Source of the DNA: Sceloporus undulatus
Taxonomy: Eukaryota; Chordata; Lepidosauria; Squamata; Phrynosomatidae
Direction: 5' to 3'
NCBI RefSeq assembly: GCF_019175285.1
Contig: NC_056525.1
Coordinates: forward strand, 131,017,874-131,081,873
Length of the DNA: 64,000 nt
Both the position numbers and the translations under genes were made by a program. Below are positions 54,940-64,000 of this stretch, piece by piece (the stretch's first letter is position 1; every line of letters begins with the position of its first letter). Under the pieces are notes generated by a model. That model was not told the origin of the DNA. It made no database searches and saw only the letters and a program-made list of their open reading frames with translations.

Positions 54940-55040
54940 GAATGTTAGAGTTGGAAGGGACCACAGGGGCATTCTAGTGCAATTCCCTGTCACGCAGGAA
55001 TACAAAGGACTCTCAACAGATGGCCAAAATAAGCCTCCTT
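54940..55040 (-). mobile_element. CR1 3' terminus, inverted
   Basis: GGAATGTTAGAGTTGGAAGG, GACCACAGGGGCATTCTAG and ACTCTCAACAGATGGCC; about 100 bases. Confidence 0.75.
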
Positions 55041-55044
55041 GCTG

Positions 55045-56215
55045 CAGCCCTCAACCCCTCCAGCTTCCCTAGATTGCCCTTTTCCTAGCTGTAAAAGAGG
55101 GTGAGTTCCCTGTCCTGGATGCCTTCAGAAGGAGCAATCCATCTTTTAAATTTCTTGCAGTGCCTACCCCTGCTAGCTATGACATAAGAATTAGCTCTTT
55201 TTTTCAACCCCCAAAGTGTTCTTTTGACCAATTCTGGGGGTGTTTTGTTTTTGTTTTTCAGCATTTTTTGGGCATCAGTGTGTCCCTAGAGGAAAATTAG
55301 CCCCTGGAAGTGCCGTAGTTGTCCACACGTGGCATAAGGCATACAGAAGATGCTGAATGAATTTGGAAGACACATTGGCTTGAACCAAGATAATACCTTA
55401 TACCTTCAATGGCAGGATCCTTTCAGAATAAAAGCTTGGAATGAAGTTTTTGTAATAAAATACTTTGGAAATGTTCTTTAATTCATACTTATGAATAAAA
55501 ACAGCAACCTTTTAGCTGATGGTGATCTCTGGATCATGCTCTCCCAGACTGGAGTGAGCCCCTGAAAGAAGGCTATTGTTTTCCTATCACTGAGACTTCC
55601 AGCTGGAGCGTAAAATGACTGGATGGGTCAGATGTTGCCTGTGGACTGGTTCTTCTGAGTGTCTCAGAGATAGGAAAATTAGGAGAGAATGGTTATTGCA
55701 TTTAGTTAATCATTAAGATATCTCTACAAGCTAAAAATCTATTTCAATCCGATTAATCATTCAAAGATGGGGAAAATAGCTAAGATAATGTTATGTTGCC
55801 ACATAAGTTTAAGTTAAAAACCTGCAGTAAAAAGCTTTACAAGACAGAAGCTAAAAATGCCAATCATGACATTACTCCCAGCCCCTTGTCCCCCTTGTTT
55901 TTCTTACTACAGCTTTCTGAAATCCTCTACATTTGGCAGATATAAATAAATGTCTGGTTTAGGTAATATGGATCCTTTACTTTATTTAGAAATAAGATAG
56001 GGATTTGTGGAGGGTCAGCTACTGAGACTGCTAACCTCAAAAGCCCTTGGCAATGCTCCCTAGAACTACTCTTGAGTAAGTGGTTTGGATCACAAAACTA
56101 GGCACCATTAATTCCCCAAACCTCAGGGAATAACAAAAACCAAGAAACAGTTTTGCAAAAATCCAGGAGACTTTATGTACACAGCTAGGTAGGAAATATA
56201 AAAATTTGCATTACA
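55045..56215. other. Intergenic, nothing recognised
   Basis: No exon or repeat family was identified. Confidence 0.45.
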
Positions 56216-56255
56216 TGGGACTAATCTGCAATGCATAAATCATCCAGTTTGACAG

Positions 56256-57648
56256 CAGGCCTTATCACACGTGGGGGGAGGGGTTGCAGCTCAGTCACTC
56301 CTGTTCTAGCAACGCGAAACATGATGTTTTTTCACACCAGATCCGGAGTCACTCCTGTCTAGCAATGCGAATTCACATTCAAACGTGATGTTTTACCATA
56401 CCTGGTTGCCTTTCTGTTGCCCTTCCAAATCGAGGGGGAAGCAGAGTCAGTTCAATTCCAGACAAGTCACGTGATGCGGATTCAAGCAAAGTGTGGGGAG
56501 TGCACATTGTATTACCACACTGGAGTGTTCAATGATTCGAATCGGCACCCTTGCACATGCTCAATGGGGCTCTGGACGCTGTCCTCCTTCCCTGCGCCCT
56601 CCTTAGCTGTCATCCTTCATCGGGCTGAAGGAGCAGGGAGTGGATGATGGGATAGGTGGCAGGGGGTCACTGGGGCCAGGATCAGGGTGAAAGAGCAATC
56701 AGGGAATGATGGGATAGGTCACAGGGGGTCACTGGGGCCAGGATCGGGATGAAGGAGCAGGCAGGGGATGGTGGAATAGGTGGCAGGGTGAAGGAGAGGG
56801 GAAGATCAGGGTGTAGGAGCAGACAGGAGATGATGGGATAGGTGGCAGGGTGGCAGAGAGGATGAGATGGGGATGCAGGAGCAGGCAGGGGGTGATGGGA
56901 TGGGTGGCAGGGTGGCAGAGAGGACGTGATGGGGATGCAGGAGCAGCCAGGGGATGATGGGATAGGTGGAAGAGTGGCAGAGAGGATGAAATGGGGATGT
57001 AGGAGCAGGCAGGCGATGGGATGGTTGGCAGGGTGGCAGAGAGGATGAGATGGGAATGCAGGAGCAGGCAGTGAATGATGGGATGGGTGGCAGGGTGGCA
57101 GAGGACGAGATGGGGATGCAGGAGCAGCCAGGGCATGATGGGATAGGTGGCAGAGAGGATGAAATGGGGATGTTGGAGCAGGCAGGCGATGGGATGGGTG
57201 GCAGGGTGGCAGAGAGGATGAGATGGGAATGCAGGAGCAGGCAGTGGATGATGGGATGGGTGGCAGGGTGGCAGAGAGGATGAGTTGGGGATGAAGGAGC
57301 AGTCAGGGGATGCTGGGATAGGTGGCAGGGTAGCAGAGGGGGAGAGATGAGGTAAAGGAGGAGGAGGGGGATGAAGGAGCAGGACACAGGGGGTGATCTT
57401 CCAAACCAGACCAATTCAAAGTGAAATCGAAGTGAGCTTCGAAGCAGATTTTGGTGAATTTGCTTGTTTCCGAATTCACCAAAATGAGGAGTCAGTGCAG
57501 ATTGAATGTGGAAGCGCCTCCTAAGAACCCCCCATAGAAAGCAATCACGTGAGATAACACATCAAGTTTTAGCATGAATTCGCATCGTTGGACCCGCAGT
57601 CACCTCAGAACTGAGCTGCAAAAAGCTCCAGAAATCTCCGTGTGACAA
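56256..57648. mobile_element. DNA transposon-like element carrying an internal minisatellite
   Basis: About 1.39 kb. Ends: CAGGCCTTATCACACGTGG at left and the complement of TTTGTCACACGGAGATTTC at right, with subterminal GCAGCTCAGT and GCGAATTCAC words repeated in inverted order. A possible ACAG duplication lies at 56252-56255 and 57649-57652. From about 56630 to 57380 the middle is a tandem array (unit ~57-63 bases, words GATGGGATAGGTGGCAGGG and GGGATGCAGGAGCAG), about 12 units. A second copy begins at 63451 in the opposite sense. Long frames through the array are unit-periodic artefacts. Confidence 0.85.
56630..57382. repeat. Minisatellite, ~57-63-bp unit
   Basis: Two unit types occur: a left set containing GGGGTCACTGGGGCCAGGAT (56660-56750) and a right set containing GGTGGCAGAGAGGATGAGAT. 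The boundaries are tidy and the units are fairly uniform, so it is likely to be length-variable. Confidence 0.93.
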
Positions 57649-57727
57649 ACAGTGTTTTAACTGTCATGACTCCATCCTATTCAAGAATTTGTAGTTTATT
57701 GTGGGACTAGAGCTGTCTGACAGGGAA

Positions 57728-58514
57728 TGTTACCCATGCTGCTTCATATAAATTTTGGTATAAATGATAACCCTTAATGACCCCTAGATGAACTCTAATA
57801 GCCTGTCCACCATTGCCAGCAAGGCATGAGGACATGTACACACACCCCTGAGGGGCAACCACATTATCATATCTGGGGAAGTCGCATAAGAGGATTATCA
57901 TAGGACCAGGAAGAGCAAATGTTTGCCTTCCCTGAGGCTCTTGCACCCTCCCCAGGTCTGTTGTCCGAGCAGCTTAAGACCACTAAGACAATCAGACAGG
58001 GACATCCAGGTAAAAAGAAAATAATTAAACACCTTTGTTCTCACCATCAAGCACCTTTGCCAGAGGCAAGATTTTGCCTATAAATACTCTCAGATTTGCC
58101 TGTTCACTGGGCCAGTCTGGACTTCAGGGGGAAGCTCTGTCCCCTTGAACCCTGACCTGGCTCCTGAGCCTCATGCCATCCTCATCATATTCCATTTGGA
58201 TTCCTGGAGGGAGTCTACATTCTGGTACGTATCACCCCAGTGATGCCTAAAATCCTATTCCATGCTAACCTATGCTTTTCCTGAGCCTTGTATGTGTGTG
58301 TGTATGCTAGTGAATCGTATGTGTCTTTCCCCTTATAAATAAATTGGTTATTAATTCTAGAAGTCCGTCTCAGCTTCATTTATTGGAATCCCCTGGTCTA
58401 CTCCGTATACATATTGGGAGACGATTCTGCAAGGGCTGTCGTAGCAGGCCCTCCTCTTGCAATATTTGAGCTAATAACAACATAATAAAATTCCCCTACG
58501 GACCCTTGGCTACA
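57728..58514 (+). mobile_element. Solo LTR of an endogenous retrovirus-type element (fossil)
   Basis: 787 bases beginning TGTTACCCATGC and ending GGCTACA, flanked on both sides by GGAA (57724-57727, 58515-58518), a 4-bp target duplication. Parts: a TATAAATA box at about 58079, an AATAAA signal at about 58338, hence U3-R-U5 order on the + strand. No internal coding region is present. A 4-bp duplication fits class I (gamma-type) elements, though a Ty3-type LTR is not excluded. Inserted within a MITE, so younger than it. Confidence 0.85.
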
Positions 58515-58629
58515 GGAAGGCTAAATATCCCACAAAAGTACCAATCCCAGAAATCCATAGCACTGTGCTATGGCAGTTAAAGTGGTGTTAAGATGTATTA
58601 TTTCTGCAGTGCACATTAGACCATATTCC

Positions 58630-61290
58630 CTAGCAGTTTCTCATTTAAATTATAAAGAATTTAATTAAGAACTTAATTCTGGAATTATATTAATGGTGAA
58701 ATCCAACTTAAATCAATTACATTTTAAAATAAATACAATGAAGTTGTTTCTGTACATTGGAAAAATTCAACTTAATTTCTAACTTAATTGATTTAATTAT
58801 TTCCTTTCACTGCCTTCTGCAAGGTGGTTCCTTGATGGAATACTGGTGTTGGTAGCCATTTGCCACGAACTCCTCTTATGTGCTGTGTTGTGCTGTGGCT
58901 GAAGACTTTGTTTACATGTGTTGTGATTCTGATGAGGTGTGTGCAGTAATGTTGCTATGTGGTTTCTGTGAATGGGGTAGTAGCTGTTGTAGAAGTAACT
59001 TAATGTGAGGTAGTAGAAGGAGCTTAATGTGTAATTTGTGTTGCCTCAACACAAGATTGCAACTCCTTTGGGCTGGAACATGCTGTGCCACACTTAAAAG
59101 TGCCTTGTTGAGACCATAGAGTGCCTGGCTACGCTCTCCTAACTGGGGACACTGAATGACTTTTCAAAGGGAGAATGGAATCAAGTTCATTGACATTGCA
59201 GTTTTCCAATACCATTAAGGCTCCTTCATGTGAACATTATCTGCTTCATTTTTTCTGGATGGAGGGCATTCCCACCACGGACCCAGAACAGGGAGGTCAG
59301 AGGAGGTCAAGTCCCCTCAGATAAACTGGACCACCCAAATTCCTGGGTACATGAGCCCAGCAGCGATTGGCAATCAGAAATATACTAAATTATCAAATAC
59401 ACATGCACACATACACAGAAAGATATGTACTATTATAGTTGAGTCCCCTCCCCCCAGGAACAACAAAGGCTATATATTGTGAATCATCTTACCCCATGTA
59501 CAATTGGTGGGACATCTAAGTACACTTTGTATTTGCACGAATCTTCATATTTAAAGATGATTGAGTGATAATGAATGGGAGAAGTAATTTGCCTTCCTTC
59601 TGACTGTACCCTACATATTTAGTAGGTACAGTATAAATATATTTCCATTTTCTTTTGAGAATAGTATGTGTGTGAATCTTTGTCTTCTAATATATTTCCA
59701 CAGATTTTGCTTTTAAAGTAGTGTAGTAGAGCAAGGAATGTAATAGGAGACTTTACAGGCACTTTTACATACAGTTACACCTTTCCCATTTCCTTGATAT
59801 ATTAATTTTAATTTTTTAAAAAATTCACTCAATTTTGGATAATTTCATGTATTATTCTGCCATTACTTTCATGGTAGTCATCTGGTTTCTTGTTTCTGTT
59901 GGTTGTTGCCATTTTAATACAATGCATTCTGTCTTTTGTGGAAAATGTACTTGCACATAGGCAATATTAATAAGGACTTTCCTGCCAGTTTTGAGGGGGT
60001 CCCTTTAAAAACAGTTTCAGAGTCCTTGGTTCATACCCCCATTCTCTTCTTTTAGACTGGCAAACTGAGACCAAGAGATATTGATGTGCCACCCAGTGAA
60101 ACAAGTGTGTGGGTGGCCTTTGTAATGGTTGTGCCAGCTCCCAGTCCATCTCTCCAAGCCACTAGGCTTGTGGGGTGGGAAGGAGAGAGAAGGCCAATTC
60201 TCCTCCATGCAATAGGCCAGTTTATTTCCAATACGTCACCTTTTGTGTCCATTTCCTTTCCATTCCTCGGTTTCATTTGGTCAAGGTCACTATTCCTTCT
60301 TTGAATATGTGTGATGGGATGATAGCGGGCAGCACTTACCAGCTTTAACATAGTAAGCCCCATGTTCCATGTAGATAGTGCTTTGGAAGCATGAGCTCCC
60401 TGGTAGGGATTGGTTTCTTCTGCTGCGAAGAGAATAGATGCCTTCTACCAAAAGTTGTTCTTGGCAGTGGCTGCAAGTGTGTGAAAGGTTTTTCCAGTTA
60501 AATGCTGACAACCTACACACTGCTTTCATTATATCAACTGCCTTCCATATATTTTATTCTTTGCAGTATTGGCCAGAGAACATTTCATTTTGTGTGGCTC
60601 ATGAGTTCGGTCCAATAATACAAACCTCTAGAGACACTTTCAAATCCCTTTTTGAATGCATTCTCCCAGGTGCACACAAAAGAAATCTGAAGTCATGTGG
60701 TGGAGGGACATCTTAAACTGGCATGATGCTTATTCAGAAGGAAGGCACATAAACTGGAGTGCCAGATTTTTTCCAAAAAGTGGAATGATTCCACTTAGAT
60801 GGAAAAATACAGTGATACATGTTGTTAATAGTTCAGTTAAATCAGAGGAAGGCAATTTCAGGGGGCCTGTGGCCCAGTTTTCATCCCATCACCCAACTAT
60901 GGGATGCAGCATGCATGAAAATGATCCCAAATGGCCAGAAATGGAAGAAAAGAAAAAAGAAAAGAAAAGAGCCACACCTGGAAGTGACCTAAATTCCACT
61001 TCTGGTTTTGGTTTTGATTAAGAGAGGGTGCTGGTGATTTTTCTATACTGAAGGCAGAACTGCTGCTCTTGGAGATTTCAAGTAGTGAAAAATTCATTTT
61101 TGCTGTTTTTTTTAAATGTAGGTAAGCACATTGTTTGTGGGGGAGCCTGTATGCCTGGAAATGGTTTTAGCAGCTACAGATAGTCTATGGACACATCCCT
61201 GAGCTATCTAGTAGAATAGTTCTGTATATTTGTGTTCACATATGGAATAAGTGGCATCATGGCCACCCAAAACATTATTTCTTTTGATAC
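58630..61290. other. Intergenic, nothing recognised
   Basis: No exon or definite repeat. A stretch near 58830-59050 is rich in TGTG words, and a GAAAAGAAAA tract lies at about 60945-60970. Open frames near 60017-60363 exist on both strands and have no family likeness. Confidence 0.45.
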
Positions 61291-61299
61291 ATATTTATT

Positions 61300-61989
61300 T
61301 CCCTAGGGAACTGGTGGATTCCTGCCAATCTTAGAGGGGCTCACACTCTCCTCAAAGGACTGTGTTCGCAGTCTGGGCATGCTCCTTGACTCGTCGCTTC
61401 AGATGAGGAATCAGGTGAATGCGGCAGTCCAGAGCATTTGTCATCAGCTTTGGCTAATATGCCAGCTGCGCCCTTTCCTGGAGCAGGGTGACCTCGAAAC
61501 TGTAGTACATGCGCTGGTAACCTCAAGACTTGATTTTTGCAATGCACTCTACATGGGGCTACCCTTGTACCTAGTCCGGAAACTCCAGTTGGTACAGAAT
61601 ATGGCAGCCAAGTTGGGCACAGGAACAGCAAGGAGTGATCATATAACAGCAATATTGAAGTCATTCCACTGGCTACCTATCAGTTTCTGGACACAGTACA
61701 AAATGTTGGTTATCACCTTTAAAGCCCTACATAGCTTGGGCCCAATCTATCTAAGGGATCGCCTCCTTCCATATAATCTGCCCTATACAGTACACTCAGG
61801 TCCTCTGGGAGGAATTTACTACAGCCCTTAAAGACCAGATTGACAGCGACCTCCCAGAGGACATTTTCTGCAGCCGCTCCCAATTTATGGAATGGCCTGC
61901 CGGATGAGATCTGTCAAATTAGCTTGCTAATTAGCTTACTTGCTGTTTACCGCTATGATCTTTGGAATAGCAGTATATAAATAAAACAA

Positions 61990-62024
<35 letters not shown>

Positions 62025-62185
62025 ATTACCAATCCAGAGAGCTTCAAAAAAGCCATTAAGATAGATCTCTTCTGGCAGGCCTTCCTGGAATAAAATACTC
62101 GACCACGAATAAGACTTCCCTATTTATCAAACTCTGCCCATGGTTATTGTTTGGATTTTAAAATGTTAGTTTTAGTTTTATACTG
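61300..62185 (+). mobile_element. L2 LINE, end of ORF2 and 3' end
   Basis: A frame at 61361-61800 encodes the L2 ORF2 C-terminus: LGMLLDSSLQMRNQVNAAVQ, LRPFLEQGDLETVVHALVTS, RLDFCNALYMGLP, RKLQLVQNMAAKLGTGTARS, HITAILKSFHWLPISF and FKALHSLGPIYLRDRLLPY. The open part is about 150 codons, so this is a fairly young 5'-truncated copy. After it come L2 3' words, an (ATT)n run at 61990-62024 that looks internal, and GTTTAATCTTGTTTTAGC at the end. Confidence 0.93.
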
Positions 62186-62231
62186 TTTAATCTTGTTTTA
62201 GCGGGCCGGGGGTACTACGTATATATGGATA

Positions 62232-62560
62232 TATTTTAGAGGCTCCTTCTCTCTTTCCCAGAGGAACTATGAGAAGACACAGAAGAGCCTGGACGCCAAA
62301 GGATTTGAGGGGAATAGAGGCTCCTCTTCTTAGAGGGAGTCTGGGGAGACACAGAAGAGCCTTGGATGCAAGGGGTTTAGGACGAATAAAGAGTCTGGGG
62401 AGACACAGAAGAGGCTGGACACCAAGGGATTGGGAGCAAAGAGAAGCTCCTCTTCTCTCTTTCCCAGAGGGACTATGGGAAGACACAGAAGAGCCTGGGA
62501 CCCAAAGGGATTTGGGGTGAATAGAGGCTCCCTTTTCCCTTTCCCGGAGGGGAAAAGCGC
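62232..62560. repeat. Tandem array, ~65-120-bp irregular units
   Basis: GACACAGAAGAGCCTGGACG-type blocks recur at about 62276, 62347, 62402 and 62473, with GAGGCTCCTCTTCT and TTTCCCAGAGGGACTATG between most of them. The minus-strand frame across it (62187-62645) is a by-product. Confidence 0.85.
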
Positions 62561-62564
62561 CTAA

Positions 62565-62835
62565 GCAGCTGATTGGCTGTGACATCAAGCTCTTAAGCGC
62601 TTGATTGACAGCTGCTTTAAAAAAAAAGAGGTTCCGGAAGGGCAATGGGAACGGGGAGCAAAATAACCCGCTTCAAATTACCACAGGGAAAATACCAATG
62701 GGAACGAAAACAGGGTTAAAAAAACCCATGTCTGTTTGCACCCGTTTTTAATAGGAATGATGGGTCAGAATCCAAGTCAGAATCGCAGCGAAATAAGCTG
62801 CTTTTTTGCCCAGTGGGAATGGGGGCCTTAATCTT
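62565..62835. mobile_element. Possible unclassified MITE
   Basis: A block with words AGGGCAATGGGAACGGGGAG, TACCAATGGGAACGAAAACA, AATAGGAATGATGGGTCAG and CCCAGTGGGAATGGGGGCCT. The repeated 'TGGGAACG/GGAATG' motif and the abrupt ends suggest a repeat; no clear inverted ends. Confidence 0.3.
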
Positions 62836-63067
62836 CCAATATCTCAAGAGACAGTAAACAGGCACTATCCCACTACCAGTGACTCTTTTTTCCTGCCTGC
62901 CCTGCCCCCATTTCATATATATATATATGCCCCCTTACAGCTACAAGTAATACTTCTCTTCCTCTCAGGCAGCTCCTTGCTTCCTTCTTTAAAACATTTT
63001 CTTGGTTAACAGTAGAAACAGCATCTCAGTGGTCCTTGTGCCACCATCTTGATCCCCCCATGCAATG

Positions 63068-63185
63068 ATTATTATTATTATGTTTATTTGTATAGTGCCA
63101 TAGGCTTTACATAGTGCTTTACAAAGGAGAGAAACAACAATCCAAAATAGAAAGGAAGCCTGCCTACGGCGCACAATCTTAAACC
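63068..63185 (-). mobile_element. LINE/SINE tail with (ATT)n, inverted
   Basis: ATTATTATTATGTTTATTTG, TATAGTGCCATAGGCTTTAC and ATAGTGCTTTACAAAGGAGA are the reverse complement of an L2-like 3' tail resembling that at 7825. Confidence 0.5.
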
Positions 63186-63189
63186 ACAA

Positions 63190-63445
63190 AAAGATTATAA
63201 AATTAATAAAAGATTACTATAACAAAGTTAAAACAATACTATAAAAGTATAAATTAATACAAATAATATGACATAAAATATGGAGTCATAAAATCAAGAC
63301 AAAATCAATGTAATGATAATTCATGGTGCATTGTGTGGAGGAAGGGAGATGCCAGAGAACTCTTCAGTTTGAGGTCTCAAAATCCAATGCTGATGCTGCT
63401 TAGGAAATGAGGAGGTAGGGCTTTGGGTTGACTAAAAGTTTCTTA
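63190..63445. other. Short AT-rich spacer, nothing recognised
   Basis: A-rich sequence with TAAAA words, possibly more of the preceding LINE body; no gene. Confidence 0.4.
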
Positions 63446-63450
63446 GGAGG

Positions 63451-64000
63451 TTTATCACATGGAGATTTTTAGAGCTTTTGCAGGTCAGTTCCGATGTCAC
63501 TGCGCTTCCAACAATGCGGATTCACGTCACAATGTGAATGTGTTATCAGACACCATTCCTTTCTATGGGAGCGCCTTCCGTGGCGCTTCCGCAGTGATTC
63601 CAAAGTGACTCCTAATTTTGCTGAATTCAGAAAAAAAATGAATTCACAAAATTCGCATTCAAGCTCACTTCGATTTCACTTCAAATTGGTCTGGTGTGGA
63701 AAAACACTCTTATGTCGCCCCCCCTTGGCTCCCTGCGTCCTGCTCCGTCATTCCCCTCCTCTTCCTTCACCCCATCTCACCCCCTCTGCCACCCATCCCA
63801 TCATCCCCTGCCTTCTCCTGCATCCCGATCCTGGCCCCAGCGACCTCCAGCAACCTATCCCATCATCCCCTGCCTTCTCCTGCATCCCGATCCTGGCCCC
63901 AGTGACCCCCAGCGACCTATCCCGCCATCCCTTGCCTTCTCCTGCATCCCAATCCTGGCCCCAGTGACCCTCTGCCACCCATCCCATCATCCCCCAACTG
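63451..64000. mobile_element. Second minisatellite-bearing element, opposite orientation, cut by window edge
   Basis: 63451-63780 is the reverse complement of about 57340-57648: TTTATCACATGGAGATTT end, GGCGCTTCCGCAGTGATTCC-like block, GAAGCTCACTTCGA-like block (CAAGCTCACTTCGATTTCAC here) and AATTGGTCTGGTGTGGAA. From 63770 a tandem array of CATCCCATCATCCCCTGCC and GATCCTGGCCCCAG units runs off the end. The far end is not seen. Confidence 0.88.

Larger units (their letters stand above)
56226..58621. mobile_element. Palindromic MITE split by two later insertions
   Basis: Three pieces of one MITE lie in order: CTGCAATGCATAAATCATCC and AGTTTGACAG at 56226-56255; TTTTAACTGTCATGACTCC and AATTTGTAGTTTATTGTGG at about 57653-57727; GGAAGGCTAAATATCCC, CAGAAATCCATAGCAC, GGCAGTTAAAGTGGTG and TATTATTTCTGCAGTGC at 58515-58621. 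Joined they give the layout of the copies at 7438 and 43865. The first break holds a minisatellite-bearing transposon and the second a solo LTR. Confidence 0.85.

Noticed and set aside
56729-57414. Long minus-strand frames (135 and 202 codons) rich in Ser, Pro, His
   Set aside because: The protein repeats with the period of the minisatellite and matches no family; it reflects a repeat unit lacking stops.
62187-62645. 152-codon minus-strand frame
   Set aside because: Covers a tandem array and repeats with it; no recognisable domain.
28477-64000. Search for the neighbouring gene UAP1 expected downstream from mammalian gene order
   Set aside because: No exon resembling UAP1 was recognised; it probably lies beyond the window.
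1-64000. CRISPR arrays, bacterial operons, tRNA or rRNA genes
   Set aside because: The tandem arrays have no spacer structure, the sequence is clearly vertebrate, and tRNA- or 5S-like segments are SINE heads without intact gene structure.

Overview
The window is vertebrate nuclear DNA, most likely from a squamate reptile and probably an iguanian lizard. It carries spliced exons with GT-AG introns, a CpG-island promoter, many 5'-truncated CR1 and L2 LINE copies, a 5S-rRNA-derived SINE of the 5S-Sauria type, tRNA-derived SINEs with a MIR-like core, and a very high load of short TA-flanked (Tigger-like) and hAT-like non-autonomous DNA transposons. Two runs of exactly 10 N mark assembly joins. 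The lineage call is an inference from repeat content.

One host protein gene is recognisable, and it is complete: UHMK1 (KIS, U2AF-homology-motif kinase 1) on the + strand. Its eight coding exons lie between 10578 and 28476. Exons 2-8 are clean, and their splice sites and phases fit together into a protein of about 420 residues: a Ser/Thr kinase domain followed by a C-terminal UHM. Exon 1 sits in a GC-rich island. It reads in more than one frame through short single-base slips, which look like base-calling errors rather than gene decay. The promoter region has a perfect palindromic CRE, a CRE-like half site and GC boxes.

Layout: 1-10 kb is upstream intergenic DNA with old SINE and CR1 pieces and two interrupted Tigger-like elements. 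The gene fills 10.5-28.5 kb. Its introns hold a ~1.3-kb minisatellite of ~43-bp units, hAT and Tigger-like elements, a mariner transposase relic, a split 5S SINE, a CR1 reverse-transcriptase fragment and a fold-back element. From 28.5 kb a probable long 3' UTR grades into intergenic DNA. At 33-41 kb there is a dense patchwork of CR1, SINE and MITE pieces, including a CR1 flanked by GC-rich inverted repeats. From 41 to 52 kb the DNA is AT-rich with few repeats and no gene. At 52-64 kb a younger repeat landscape appears: two members of a DNA transposon family that carries an internal minisatellite, a solo LTR, an L2 with part of its coding region, and further tandem arrays.

The most unusual structure is at 56.2-58.6 kb. 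There a small MITE has been split twice, once by a 1.4-kb minisatellite-bearing element and once by a 787-bp solo LTR with a clean 4-bp target duplication. A second copy of the minisatellite element starts at 63451 in the opposite orientation. No second host gene, structural RNA gene or CRISPR array could be supported.
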